From Gossypium raimondii (Eukaryota; Streptophyta; Magnoliopsida; Malvales; Malvaceae), in contig NC_068575.1 of assembly GCF_025698545.1 (NCBI RefSeq), positions 53,949,980-54,013,979 on the forward strand: DNA of 64,000 nucleotides, written 5' to 3'. The notes beneath the pieces were generated by a model. It was not told where the DNA came from, made no database searches, and saw nothing but the letters and a program-made list of their open reading frames with translations. This document shows, one piece after another, positions 35,852 through 46,768 of the stretch (position 1 is the stretch's first letter; every line of letters begins with the position of its first letter). A program made the translations under genes and the position numbers.

Positions 35852-36781
35852 TTAAAACGGCTTTTGATTCGCACAGTCTAGGTTAGGCCCTGTATCAACT
35901 TTAAATAACTGAGCATATCTCTCAAAGAATCCAATTCTGTCATTTACACGTGCATCGTTGGGTATTCCACACTCCAACCCACCGTTGATTATGTTGGTTA
36001 CCAACCCATATCCCGCCGTCCGATTAGCTGCCAAGTCGGCTTCCGTCGGGACATATTTACCAACCATGACATCGTGGCAAGACGGCTTTGGGCTCTGCTC
36101 CGTCATCCAGAACCAAAGCCCGGTTTTGAATGCGATCAAGGAGTTGTTGGCTACTATTTCTGGGTTCCTTAGCCCGTCAAAACCCACTGCCTTCCCAGCT
36201 GGTCCATAATTGTAATTCCTGTTATCAATAACACCAATCTATTCAGTTAAACCTTGCCTTGGCTTAATAGCTTCCAATAAAACACACGCGCAGTGCGCAC
36301 ACAAAATGCAATATCATTACCAGGATAGTTGAATGGGGCCTCTTCCATGGTATGATTTGCCAGGGTAGCAAGGCCATTGTGTGTTGGTAGAGTCACAGTA
36401 GTTGCTTTGAGGGTTGATTTCCTCTTTGAAGCACAAGCCCCAAGCGTATGGTCCGTCAGGTGCGGTGGCCCATCCGCCGGTGGTCTCGTGGGATATTTGA
36501 GCAAGAAAAGCTGCAATCTCACGCTTTCGGGTAGCTATATCCCCTGTGTTGCCAAAGCTTGGAAAGCATTTCGCGGCTTGAATAAAGAAGGTGTAATTGT
36601 AAAAGTTTCTTGCAGGGCATGCATTATCATCCTTGTGTAGAAATATGGAATTAAACAGATTTTCACTAATCAAATAAGAGATGGACGGAGGGGCTCTTCG
36701 AGCTTCGACTCCATTTGAACCAAAGAATAGTATACTAAAGCAAAAGAGCAATGAGAAGGAAATAAGAGAAGAGGATTCCAT
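35852..36781 (-). CDS. Class II endochitinase, glycoside hydrolase family 19
   Basis: Two exons (36781-36321 and 36218-35852) join as TG|G to give 828 nt and 275 residues. The N-terminus [20 protein letters not shown] is a signal peptide ending near EA-RR. There is no hevein chitin-binding domain, which makes this class II. Catalytic-domain landmarks are [18 protein letters not shown] (general acid Glu in HET), [10 protein letters not shown] (second Glu region), [32 protein letters not shown] and [11 protein letters not shown], ending [12 protein letters not shown]. It hydrolyses beta-1,4-GlcNAc chains of fungal walls in the apoplast; no vacuolar C-terminal extension is present. It looks intact. 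The intron lies before W-N-Y-N-Y. The Arabidopsis neighbour of PPO1, At4g01700, is also a GH19 chitinase. Confidence 0.95.
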
Positions 36782-36822
36782 AATCGTTTTTGTTGTATGA
36801 ACATGATGAAGGCAGCTCCTAT

Positions 36823-36830
36823 TATTTATA
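36823..36830 (-). promoter_or_regulatory. TATA box of the chitinase gene
   Basis: TATAAATA on the minus strand lies 42 bp upstream of the chitinase ATG, implying a very short 5' UTR. Confidence 0.55.
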
Positions 36831-36839
36831 CACACTATA

Positions 36840-37470
36840 CGTCCCATGTGAACATGCGGACAAGATGGAGGGGGTTATTAAACCCCATAAACAAGCCAGC
36901 CAGCCATGTCGAGCTTTTGACTTTGTTTTAAACTTAAAAAATAATAATCATTAAAATCATATTTTGACAAGTCAATGTCAATCCATTTGAGATGGTCGTA
37001 ATATGTAAAGAGTTGACCCAATCACTTCCAGAGATAGGTTTGATGCAACTAATTATTCCTCCTTTCTCTATGTAGTGGAAATGTCCACATACGATGACTT
37101 TCTTCCCAGTTCCAGGTTGAGCATGTAAATGCTAGGGAAGCTTAATGTCTATTCATTACGTTTTCTAATATATCGTGAAATTAAAAGATGGGTAGCGGGA
37201 AACCTAATTCTGCCTAATTAACCCAAGTTAATGTAATCGGTAAAAGGGGTTGGGAGGACTCTGTCAAATGTATTCACAGTGTGATTCAACCAATTTTTTG
37301 GTGTTATATTGACTAGTACTGGAATCTATATTTTAAAAATAATTCGGTGGGAGTTTGGAATTAGTCGTTAATGATCACAGATTTTTTTTAAGTTACCATT
37401 CGTCAATTTGGGAGGGAAAAGAACAATACTTTGGAGAAAAAATAAAACCCCTAGTCGTTAAGATCTAAAC
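36840..37470. promoter_or_regulatory. Chitinase upstream region
   Basis: The chitinase promoter should lie here. No gene or repeat was recognised before the Harbinger-like element. Confidence 0.4.
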
Positions 37471-37473
37471 TAA

Positions 37474-40400
37474 GAGCACGTTTGGTTCGCTGTATTGGAA
37501 TAGATAGATTAGAGGCGTAATGGAATAGAGACGTAATAGCAAATCAATTGTTTGGTTGAATGTAATGGAATAGAGGCGTAATAGTAATCTTGTGTTTGGT
37601 TGAATGGAATAGAGTTGTAATAACATAATGGAAAAAAACTAAAATGACTAAAATACCCTTACCATAAATTTGTTTTGGTAAATAATTATTGTTATTGTTA
37701 TTTAAATTTTAATAAGATTATTAATATCAATAATAAATAATTTAATCATATTTAAACATAATTATTATTAAATATATTATAATTAAAATATATAATTTAA
37801 TAAAATTCTTAATAATCAATATTCTTATATAAATTTACTCAAATCATAATATATGATACTATAAAATATAAATTAACATAATTATTATTAAATATATTAT
37901 AATTAAAATATATAATTTAATAAAATTCTTAATAATTAATATTCTTATATGAATTTACTCAAATCATAATATATGATACTATAAAAGATAATTTGAAATA
38001 ATTAATATTAAATATATTTTAATTAAAATATATGATTTAATAAAATTTAAAATAATTATAACTAATAAATTATCTTATATGAATTTGTATAATTTAAAAT
38101 AATTATTATTACATATAATTAATAATAATATATAATTTCATAAAATTCTTAATAATAAATTTTCTTATATGAATTTATACAATTTAAAATAATTCGGATC
38201 AATCACACCTTCATTACTAAAAAGTTACATTTGCTGCATTATAATTCGCAATCTGCTAAAATAGTTTATATACAAGATCCACCGCTTAAAAATATGGACT
38301 CTTCCTCGAGCATAACTAAGCTTGAATTTCATTAAATTACTTTCAAATTTTCATTAAATTACTTTCAAAGTTAAGGATCAACATTTAACTACAAATTTTG
38401 AGTTTGCTAGTTTACAAAATTGAATTATTTTGGGAATTTGTTTCGACTTGAACATCCTCGTCGAGTAACAATCGAACTTGAGAATCTTCGAAGTCGAGCG
38501 ACCGGTTTTACTTGCTTTCTGAGCTTGATTTGGATCTAGTATATATTTGCTCGAGAAGAGATTTGCCTCGATGGACTGTCTCTTCATGTACTACAGTGAA
38601 GCTTCAGTAAATCATAATTTCACACACAAGTTATTAATTCATGCAATGCAAAATGTTTGAAAGCAGAATAAACCAAGAGGCGACCTATGTTACTGATGAA
38701 GTTCAACTCTTGGAACACAACATGTATGCACAAACATGCCAAAATCTATCATGGATTTATCGTGTCACAAACTATATAACACCTTAAATGCAATACGACA
38801 TAGAAAAATAATAATAACACGACAAGAATGCCTGGATTGTACAAGTAACTTGCTATTCCGCTATGCAAGGGGCAAGAAGATGATAACAAAGAGAGAATAG
38901 GATGGAGTAAGTTAACCAAGTCCCGGTTTAGCTCAAAGTAAGTATAACAGGAAATATTGCTCACCATCTTCAGAGAAAACAAAGCAAGTCCCAATTATTT
39001 CTTCATATTCGGACTTTTCAGTTTCTTTATGTATACATAACATATTCAGACACTAGTGTGGAGGAATGGTCCTCCAAATATAGAGAAAACATAGAAAATT
39101 TTGGTAAATCCATGTCACGTCATGATCCACATCGACCTTGACCTTGATTTAAATAATATAGCAAGATTTGCAAAGTTAACAACTCACCGACTTCACTTTT
39201 TGTCTATGATTAATATTGGATTCATCGTATCCAGACCACGACATTCATAACAATCTGATCATCACAATATGATAAATCAAAGAAAAAGGGTTAAAACAAC
39301 AATCAAACCTTGTTCAAAAGCGACAAAAAAATACCAAGAAATCAAGTAAGCAATATTTCCAAGCAAGAATATCGCTAAACAAATAATTAGAAGCTTACAA
39401 TTACACACCAAAATCAAATTAAGTATTCATCTATGCGAGCTCCAATCAAAGAACAAAAACATATATAGGTTGATTTTATTAAGATTAATCATATTGCAAA
39501 CTAAATGAATAAGCAAATGTAAGAAATTTTATATGATACAAATTATAAACTTGCCAAATTTTATATAAATATATAACACCATAAATCTTTGAAATGCAGA
39601 TTGCCGAATCTAATGTTTATTAAATCCAACAAGTACAAAGCAAGTACATACATAATCTAAACACGATTTATCTAGATTAAGTTCTCCATAGTTAAAGCAA
39701 TCACACGGATAGCTAGTATTATATATCTAGATGAAGATCTCTATCAACACATTAAAATTCCCTAATCCTCATAAGCTGACCAGTAAAAATATGAGAGCTT
39801 TCGTTTCATGAATTAACAAATATAAAATGAACATCGAGCAACAAAAACCAAAGGCAAAGCTTTCTTCTCGGGTTCTTAGTTTTTTTTAAAATATTTGTAT
39901 CTGTCATATGTATTCAAGATACTGCAAAACAAACAAAATAAATTTTCAGAAGAATAGTTGAAAAAATATGAATTTTTATTTAGTTGTATTTGAGATAGAT
40001 TAAGAGAAGTTCCATTGCATACGACGCCCAAACAGATTAAGAGAAGTCAAAGAAGAAGAAAGATTCATCAAGCAACTAGGATTAACTGATAACAATGTCC
40101 ATTCCATATAGAAAACTAAACCAATCTATAAGAATTAGATATCTTCTCCCAAGTTCAAAATTTTTCGCAAAAATATATATATTGGGGGGACTTGCAGAGA
40201 TGGAGACATTTAACTTTGTAGTGATTTTAAGCTAACCCCAAATAATTTTGATCAACATAAATAGAGAACTGTTAAGACCTAAACATACTCTACCTCAAAA
40301 GCATAGTAAACAAAAGAAAAACAAAATATATTACCCATTATCCTTACCTTGCGATTTTAGGCGAGAGTTAAGGATTTCCGAGGGAGAGGAACCCCAGTCG

Positions 40401-40736
40401 TCGGTAAGATTCAACAACCAAACGTGCTTCGAGAGGAAAAATGAAGCAGTGGGAAATGGGAGGAGAAATGATGGGGACAGAAAAAGGAGAGGGTGGAGGT
40501 AGATTTCGGGTAGGGAGGGAGGGTAAAACAGAGAGTTGGGAAGGGAAGCCGGACGTAATAGGTAATCTGGGATTTGGGAAGGGAATAGAAAAGCAGGGAA
40601 TTTGGGGATTAGGTCGGGATTGTATTATGCGCGTAATATCTATTATAGCGAACCAAACGCCGGAATAGGGGCGTAATGTAATAGGCGGGTAATCGGGGCG
40701 TAATGGATTACCTATTACACTGAACCAAACACAGTG
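37474..40736. mobile_element. PIF/Harbinger-like element (3.26 kb), TSD TAA
   Basis: The left end GAGCACGTTTGGTTCGCTG and the right end (reverse complement CACTGTGTTTGGTTCAGTG) share CGTTTGGTTC-type termini. Both sides have TAA (37471-37473 and 40737-40739), the usual Harbinger duplication. Subterminal GGCGTAAT motifs recur at both ends (near 37507, 37574, 40669 and 40699). No transposase frame was recognised in the interior, so it is a large non-autonomous element; the origin of the 38200-40200 core is unknown. Confidence 0.7.
37757..38190. repeat. 120-bp AT-rich tandem repeat inside the Harbinger-like element
   Basis: A 120-bp unit beginning CATAATTATTATTAAATATA repeats at 37757 and 37877 almost perfectly, with a third copy from about 37997 more diverged, then shorter 80-100-bp derivatives to about 38190. 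Confidence 0.9.
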
Positions 40737-40737
40737 T

Positions 40738-40937
40738 AAGTGACATCCAGAGCTAGCTGGTTCTCCTTGAAATGCATTGAGGCACAGTTGATTGGACATT
40801 TAGAGGTAAAGTACTGTTTCGGTACAGGCCACGAGAGCGGTACCAAATCGAGGTAAACTCTAAATATTAGATATGACCTCAAAATAACAAGGGTTGAGGT
40901 CAGCCAATGAGATAATAGGGGATAAATTTCTTCCGAA
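40738..40937 (+). pseudogene. Plastid insert (NUPT): 23S rRNA segment
   Basis: About 190 bp match plastid 23S rRNA as recalled: CAGAGCTAGCTGGTTCTCC, GGTAAAG-ACTGTTTCGGT, CACGAGAGCGGTACCAAATC, TAGATATGACCTCAAAATAA and TGAGATAATAGGGGATAA. Most differences read as C-to-T or G-to-A, and three bases appear deleted near CACAGTTG. The match starts within about 10 bp of the Harbinger-like terminus and fades near 40937. It is not a functional rRNA gene. Confidence 0.9.
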
Positions 40938-41743
40938 AAAATTTAATTTGTTATTCTTCTATTAGAAATGGATAGAGATGACGTGAAATTACAATTTCAT
41001 ACAATACTTTCTCCCCTAATCATACCAATAATTTCATATCATAAAATAACAAATATTACTTAAATCTCAATCAAAATCATATGATATAATTTCTCAAAAT
41101 CACAATAAACGAGGCCTTAAAGGGGCGGCTAATATGATTTTACTTCTCCATGGATTAAAACGTAGCCCCTACACTAAGTAAGATGTCCAAATACAGTTTA
41201 TGTTAAAGTTGGAACTTTTTCTTTTATAAAGTGGTAGCCCAGCCCATAATTTTGGTGTAAAGGGCCTCTCTAATTTAAAAACCAATTAAATCCCTCGTTC
41301 AGAAGCAATCAATTGAGTCTTTAATCAAAAGTCTGTAATTAATTCAGTCCTTATAATATGATTTTTCGTTGAAGCCCTAGACAGACGTGAAATATAATAA
41401 TATGATGGCTAGCATGGCATTTAATATGAAAAATGCTGACGTGATGGAAGGCTTACTTAATTTTTTTATTATTTTAAGAGGGTATAATTGACTTTTTAAA
41501 TTGATTTTAAAATTATTAAAAATAAAAAATTATAAAATCTATAAAAGCATAAGTTCTAAAATTTTTATAACATAATATTTTAATAATCTCTAATAATTAA
41601 AAAAAACATTTTTAATAAAAAATTATTACTCATTATTGTTTTCATTCACACACTATCTTACATCATACCTCAATCTATTTTTATTGACTTCCCTCATATC
41701 ATCTCTCCTCAAATAAAACCATTACTATCACTCATCTTAAGTT
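40938..41743. other. Intergenic, AT-rich
   Basis: No gene is seen. The 41460-41640 part is almost pure A/T. Confidence 0.5.
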
Positions 41744-42121
41744 ACCAAACATCCCGGCCCGACAACCCGCCCGAAATATGGGAGGGTTCGGGTAAAAATA
41801 TAGTCCCGAAATATGGGTTTGGGCAAAAAAACGAGGCTCGTTTAGAAAACAGGTCGGGCCTTGGGCACCACTTTTTTGGCCCAGGCCCGACTCGGCCCGA
41901 ATATAATAAATATATATTTTTTATTTTTTATTCTTAAAATAAATTTTTTGTGTTTATTAAAAAATGGGTCGGGCCGGGCTGGGCTTAGGAATTTTTTCTG
42001 GGCCGGGCCTATACAAAATTCCAGGCCCATATTTCGGGCTGGGTCCTGGCCTAGGTCACAGGCCAAAATTTTTTCTGGGCCCGGCCCAAATTCGACCCGA
42101 CCCGGCCCATGGACACCTCTA
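41744..42121. mobile_element. GC-rich hAT-like MITE, copy 1
   Basis: This matches the element at 61096-61485 along its length (CCCGCCCGAAATATGGGAGG, then GGGTAAAAATATA, an AT-rich centre, and the right end GG-CACCTCTA). The left terminus is diverged and the 8-bp target duplication is not convincing, so the left limit is approximate. It holds no gene; the open frames across it come from its GGGCC-rich arms. Confidence 0.8.
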
Positions 42122-42184
42122 CTTAAAACAAATAATGTATAGAATGAAATATTGTATATAAAAAAAGTATTTTTATAAACAAAT

Positions 42185-43349
42185 ACCATACTAATAATAA
42201 TATTAATAATAGTAATAATAAAAATGATATCAAATCAATTATTTAAAAAAAAACACATGTACAAAAAGGATTAAATTAGTCCTAAAGCAAATGTTTGGGG
42301 AAAATTTGAAAATAAATAAAATAAAAGGGAACCGATTTGTAATTTGTTTGAAATTGAAGGGACTAATGCAGCAATTAAGCGCACCAGTCTAGGAAACCAG
42401 GTCAGATCATTGAAAACAGCATCGTTTTGGACATATGTATCCTCAACTGATAAGAGGATGAAATTGGAAACAAGATAAACTTATATGGCCGAAATTAAAA
42501 AAATGAAAGGGATTGAATCAAAACAAATCGAGAAAATAGGAGGATTCAATGCGCAAATAAATCATCAGTATAAAACACGCGGATCCTCTTTCTCGTATCG
42601 GGTCGGATCATCGGGTCTCGCCTCTTAAACGGCGTCGTTTTGAAGCTATTTGAACTGAGCTTAAACGGCGTCGTTTTGAAGCAAATCTGATATTCTACTC
42701 CATTTTCAGTAACAGCAGCCGCAAGAACTGCTGTATCCTCCCCTCTGCTCTTCATGCCGAAACCCCCCCTTTTCAACTTAGATTTTGACGAAGCAAATCA
42801 GGATGTCGACGGCGCGCCTATGTTGGTAAGGACCTCTCTTCTTCCTTTTATTTTCGTTTGGTGCACCAAGAAAAAAAAATCAAAGAGATAAAAGAGAAAG
42901 AAATAAAAGACGAAGAAAATCACCTATCAAAAAAACTTTTCTGCCTCGATTTTTTTTTTGTTTTCTTTCTTCAATATGCGTAAAAAAAAAATTTTGCAGA
43001 TGTCCATCGGTTTTTATAACCGAATCTTTACAGAGAAAAAAAAACAATCTCTTTTTCTATATTTCTGTTATTCTAGTGCTGTTCGTGGTTTGTTACAGAT
43101 GCACTGGAGGAGAACGTGCGTTGTGCGGGGGCGACGTGGCCCGATTCGTCTGCGGCGGAGGCGTGCGAGGGAGCCTTGCTGACGTGCGGCGCTGGGGCAA
43201 AGGGCTAGGTTTTTTCGGATGTGTGCTGTTAGGGCTAGGTATTTGGGCCGTTAGTATAATTGGGCCACATACATGTAAAAATGGACTGTTTATTATTTTA
43301 TTATTTTGATGTTTATTTATTTGGCCCGGGCTTAAAATTGGGTATTACA
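42185..43349 (+). mobile_element. Partial LTR, family A (3' portion)
   Basis: This matches the last 1.2 kb of family A LTRs: an (AAT)-rich start, 'caaattagtcc'-type text, two AAACGGCGTCGTTT motifs, 'tcgggtcatcgggtct', and the end GGGTATTACA. The 5' part is missing, so no target duplication can be judged. It directly precedes a possible broken exon at 43350. Confidence 0.75.
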
Positions 43350-43509
43350 GCTGTAGAACTCTTCGATCAACAAAGATGACTGGAGATGCAAGTGAGGAAG
43401 CTGTTCCCGAGATCAAATATGTTAGGACTTCAAATTCAGCTGAAGGTCACAGCGGTTGGGTTTTATCAAAGCAGGAGTAGCAAGCGGCAACTTCGGCTTC
43501 CGGACCGAG
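43350..43509 (+). pseudogene. Possible last exon of an unknown gene, cut off by the LTR
   Basis: Right after the LTR end the plus-strand frame reads STKMTGDASEEAVPEIKYV then RTSNSAEGHSGWVLSKQE, an in-frame TAG, then QAATSASGPSRKGPGL and a second stop. Codon use and composition look protein-like and the frame stays meaningful past the first stop. The family is not recognised. It could be a truncated gene's 3' end. Confidence 0.35.
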
Positions 43510-43855
43510 CAGAAAAGGCCCTGGTCTTTAGTACAAATCTCTCTCATTCGGATTTATGTTGCTCATTTTTTTCCTTTTGTCCTTCTGGTTTGTAATATTC
43601 AGGACTCTAGTATTGGTACATATGTTATATAAGTTGTGTTTCTAGCTGGCATGTGTACAGTTTAACCATCTGGTCTGGTAAACATGTGATCTTGAAAATG
43701 GTTGTTACATTATTATATTATACATCTTGCAGTTTAAACACTGTAATTGAAATGTCTTGCTTATGAAAGCAGTGCCAAATTTAATTCCAGATGTGAAACA
43801 TAGGGTAGAACAAAAAACATTACACCGGGAAACTTTGCTTTATAAACCAAATGAT

Positions 43856-46381
43856 TTATCTGGCTTCATCCATTTTCAATTGGGAGAAAACTCCACTTGC
43901 CGATGGGACTGAGTCAGATTCATCCTCCTTTATGATGGACATATCATCTCCCTCAAATTCGATATTTGTGGAAGGTAAACGCTGGATAACATGCAACGAT
44001 AGCATACCGTTAGTATTTGATGCACTGTCCTCGTGTGGCTCTTGGACAACTGCTGTTTGCTGGAGCTGTAACGCATACTCCAAGTCCCATGCCACATCAC
44101 CCATGCCAGGCCTATCACAGGCATCTTCTTGCAAACATTTCTCTGTTATCTCTGCAAATTTTCTTAATGAGTTGGGATTGATCTGATCTCTTATGGATGG
44201 ATCCACAATCTGATCAAGCAATCCTTTGTTCTTGCAACGCATTCCCCATTCTGCTAGGTTCACTTGCTCTCTTGGGAGTGCAGGATTGACAGCCGGCCTT
44301 GCACAGAGCACCTCAAGAAGAACCACTCCGAACGAATAAACATCGGATTTCTCTGTCAGCTGTTGTGTTTTAAAGTACTCAGGATCAAGATAACCAAAAG
44401 TTCCTTTAATGCCTGTGCTAACATGGGATTGATCCGGAGGACCTGATCTTGAAAGGCCAAAGTCAGCTACTTTGGCTACAAGGTTCTCATCGAGCAAGAT
44501 GTTTGTCGACTTGACATCACGGTGAATGATGCCCCCAGATGCACCTTTGTGAAGGTAATGAAGTCCTCTTGCAGCACCAATGCAAATATCGAGCCTTTGC
44601 TTCCAAGACAAGCAAGGTAGTTTTGCGTTATATAGGTGATCCCTCAAAGTTCCTTTCTCCATTAACTCGTACACAAGTATCATCTCAAGCCTTTCATCAC
44701 AATATCCGATCAAAGAAACAAGATGGCGATGTCGAATTTTTGATAAAACCATGATCTCCGTCTGAAATTCCGGTAGACCTTGACCTGACCCTGGCTGACT
44801 TCGTTTCACAGCCACTTTCAAGCCATTCCGGAGAGTCCCTTGATAGACAGTCCCAAATCCACCCTTACCAATCTGCAACTTCTTATTGAAGTTTTTTGTT
44901 GCCAACTGAATCTCGTCTAATGGTATCCTTAAACCAAGGTTCAAGTTAGGCACAGGAGAAGCAGTAATGGTTCCCTCTTTGCTTGGTGTCTTGGATTTAC
45001 CATGAGAACTTCCTTTAAATATAGGTAATGGTGACCATTCTGAAGTTTCAACAGGTTTTGGCTTCCTACGTCTCAGTCCAATAAACAATAGACCTCCAAA
45101 GATGCAGACAAGAACAAGACCTCCGAGGACCACACCAACAATAATGAAGGGAGACATATTGTTGGACTTATGTGTTACAGGGACCAAATTAGATTTCCCC
45201 ATCATTTCCATTATCTCAACGCCATTTAGAAAAGCATTTTGAACTAAAGAATTACTATCAGGCCCTATGGAGATGTTTATGAACCCTGAATCATCAGAAT
45301 CAACCACAAAGTCCATGAAAAATGGAGTCTCCAGTTTAACCACTTCTCGGTAAGGGTTAATGTTCTGGCTGAAGTTGCTATTTATATAGAGAAAAAAACT
45401 TAAAACATTCTGTGATACACTAATAACATCGCAGAAATGAACCCGAATCAAGTGCCTAGCATCTCTGGTTACATCATAAGACCAGGTTATATTGGAGTCG
45501 TTTGATGCCATCTCTTTGGAGGTCCTGTATACTAGATCTGGTGCAATAAAATCGGTAACAAGATCATAATTAGGCCTACCTGAGAAAACTTCACTATTCT
45601 TTGCAATGCCTGAATTGGTCAGATAACTATCATCAGGAAGCCATGTTCTTAACAAAGTATCATTATCTGGTGTAAGTGTAGGGCCTCCAACATTAATCCT
45701 ATGAATCGTCTGTAATGCTTGAGAGAGCAGGCCTTTGTAATCATTGCTGTTTCCAGTCCGACTAATCTGTGTAGGCTCATCAGAAATGGAATCTGGAGGG
45801 GCCGGAAAGACCTCGATGGCATTGATGAATGCGAAAGAAGATCCTTGCGGTACAAAGTAGATTAAAAATTTGCCTATTGGAATGCTCAAAATGAATTCCT
45901 TTGTTATGGTAGAGCTGCCAATTTTTTGGACAGTGAAATCATGCAAGAGGAGAAAACCTGAAGCTGAAACATTGAAAATAGCATCTGAGATATCAGTTGA
46001 GTTGGAGAAATGAAGGCGTACCAGGTAAGTGCCATTAGTATTGATTTTGAACTCATATGAAGACTGCTTCCGAAAAACTCTTGCAGTTTGATACAGAGGT
46101 GGTGTTTCTGATGCCTGCCTGTTGTATGTGACAAAGCTGTTTTGTTCCGTAAATGAAACATCCGAATTCGAGTCACTGACAAAGGTCTGGGAACTGACGT
46201 TTACGGCGATGTTTGATCCACAGTTGATGAAATACTTGTCTGGAAGCGTGTATGCTGAAGAAGGCAGCTGATATGAGAAGAAAATGACAAGATAAAGAAA
46301 AAGGCTTAAAGACTCATGATGTTTATCCCACTGAAACTTTCCCATTGATTTGCAGTATTTGGTTAAACTTTGTCTCTTCAA
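43856..46381 (-). CDS. CrRLK1L (malectin-like) receptor kinase, At2g23200 type, copy 1
   Basis: A single exon of 841 residues. Signal segment near 25-43 (LFLYLVIFFSYQLPSSA), then the family opening YTLPDKYFINCGS; tandem malectin-like ectodomain about 45-395 with many N-glycosylation sites; one membrane helix about 411-437 followed by RRRK. The kinase domain has GKGGFG (505-510), AVKR with Lys526, HRD at 620-622 and DFG at 640-642, so it should be active. It ends VFSQLKMDEAR, like the VFSQLKISDAR end I recall for Arabidopsis At2g23200. CrRLK1L proteins sit in the plasma membrane and sense wall state or RALF peptides. No intron, as usual for the family. Tandem partner at 52258-54765; a start at Met13 is also possible. 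Confidence 0.93.
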   Translation of the reverse strand: MKRQSLTKYCKSMGKFQWDKHHESLSLFLYLVIFFSYQLPSSAYTLPDKYFINCGSNIAVNVSSQTFVSDSNSDVSFTEQNSFVTYNRQASETPPLYQTARVFRKQSSYEFKINTNGTYLVRLHFSNSTDISDAIFNVSASGFLLLHDFTVQKIGSSTITKEFILSIPIGKFLIYFVPQGSSFAFINAIEVFPAPPDSISDEPTQISRTGNSNDYKGLLSQALQTIHRINVGGPTLTPDNDTLLRTWLPDDSYLTNSGIAKNSEVFSGRPNYDLVTDFIAPDLVYRTSKEMASNDSNITWSYDVTRDARHLIRVHFCDVISVSQNVLSFFLYINSNFSQNINPYREVVKLETPFFMDFVVDSDDSGFINISIGPDSNSLVQNAFLNGVEIMEMMGKSNLVPVTHKSNNMSPFIIVGVVLGGLVLVCIFGGLLFIGLRRRKPKPVETSEWSPLPIFKGSSHGKSKTPSKEGTITASPVPNLNLGLRIPLDEIQLATKNFNKKLQIGKGGFGTVYQGTLRNGLKVAVKRSQPGSGQGLPEFQTEIMVLSKIRHRHLVSLIGYCDERLEMILVYELMEKGTLRDHLYNAKLPCLSWKQRLDICIGAARGLHYLHKGASGGIIHRDVKSTNILLDENLVAKVADFGLSRSGPPDQSHVSTGIKGTFGYLDPEYFKTQQLTEKSDVYSFGVVLLEVLCARPAVNPALPREQVNLAEWGMRCKNKGLLDQIVDPSIRDQINPNSLRKFAEITEKCLQEDACDRPGMGDVAWDLEYALQLQQTAVVQEPHEDSASNTNGMLSLHVIQRLPSTNIEFEGDDMSIIKEDESDSVPSASGVFSQLKMDEAR

Positions 46382-46768
46382 AACAATTCCATTATGTGAA
46401 TCAATGATTCCTATTGAAGGATTGAAGATAAGTCAACAGGGAGCCTGAATTCGTTTATGAACCAAAACAGGCTCAGAGAAAATTCTAAGCCGTGTTGCAT
46501 TGGGAAATGCCTTAAATGCCCTCGTAATTGTAGACTTTGTTCATTCGGTAGAGGACATTTCTGGCTTTACAGGCATTTACTTGGTCAATGGAAACAGTGT
46601 GATGCTGATGTAAGCTTAAATGAATATAAAGACGATTTGTCTTCTTGCAATCTGGTCACATCAAAACTATATTCTTTTAAGATTCTTTCAATAATTTATA
46701 CTTATAGTTGTAACCTTCCAATCACCATTTCAGGAACCATTTGGCAGAAATTAACCTACTATCAGATT
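46382..46768. promoter_or_regulatory. Upstream region of receptor kinase copy 1
   Basis: About 390 bp lie between the kinase start and the solo LTR. This is what remains of the native promoter; farther upstream is LTR sequence. Confidence 0.45.

Noticed and set aside
40368-40799. 143-codon minus-strand frame across the Harbinger-like end
   Set aside because: It runs through the transposon terminus into the plastid 23S insert, so it cannot be one gene.
41842-42189. Proline/glycine-rich frames near 42 kb
   Set aside because: They are produced by the GGGCC-rich arms of the hAT-like MITE in both directions.
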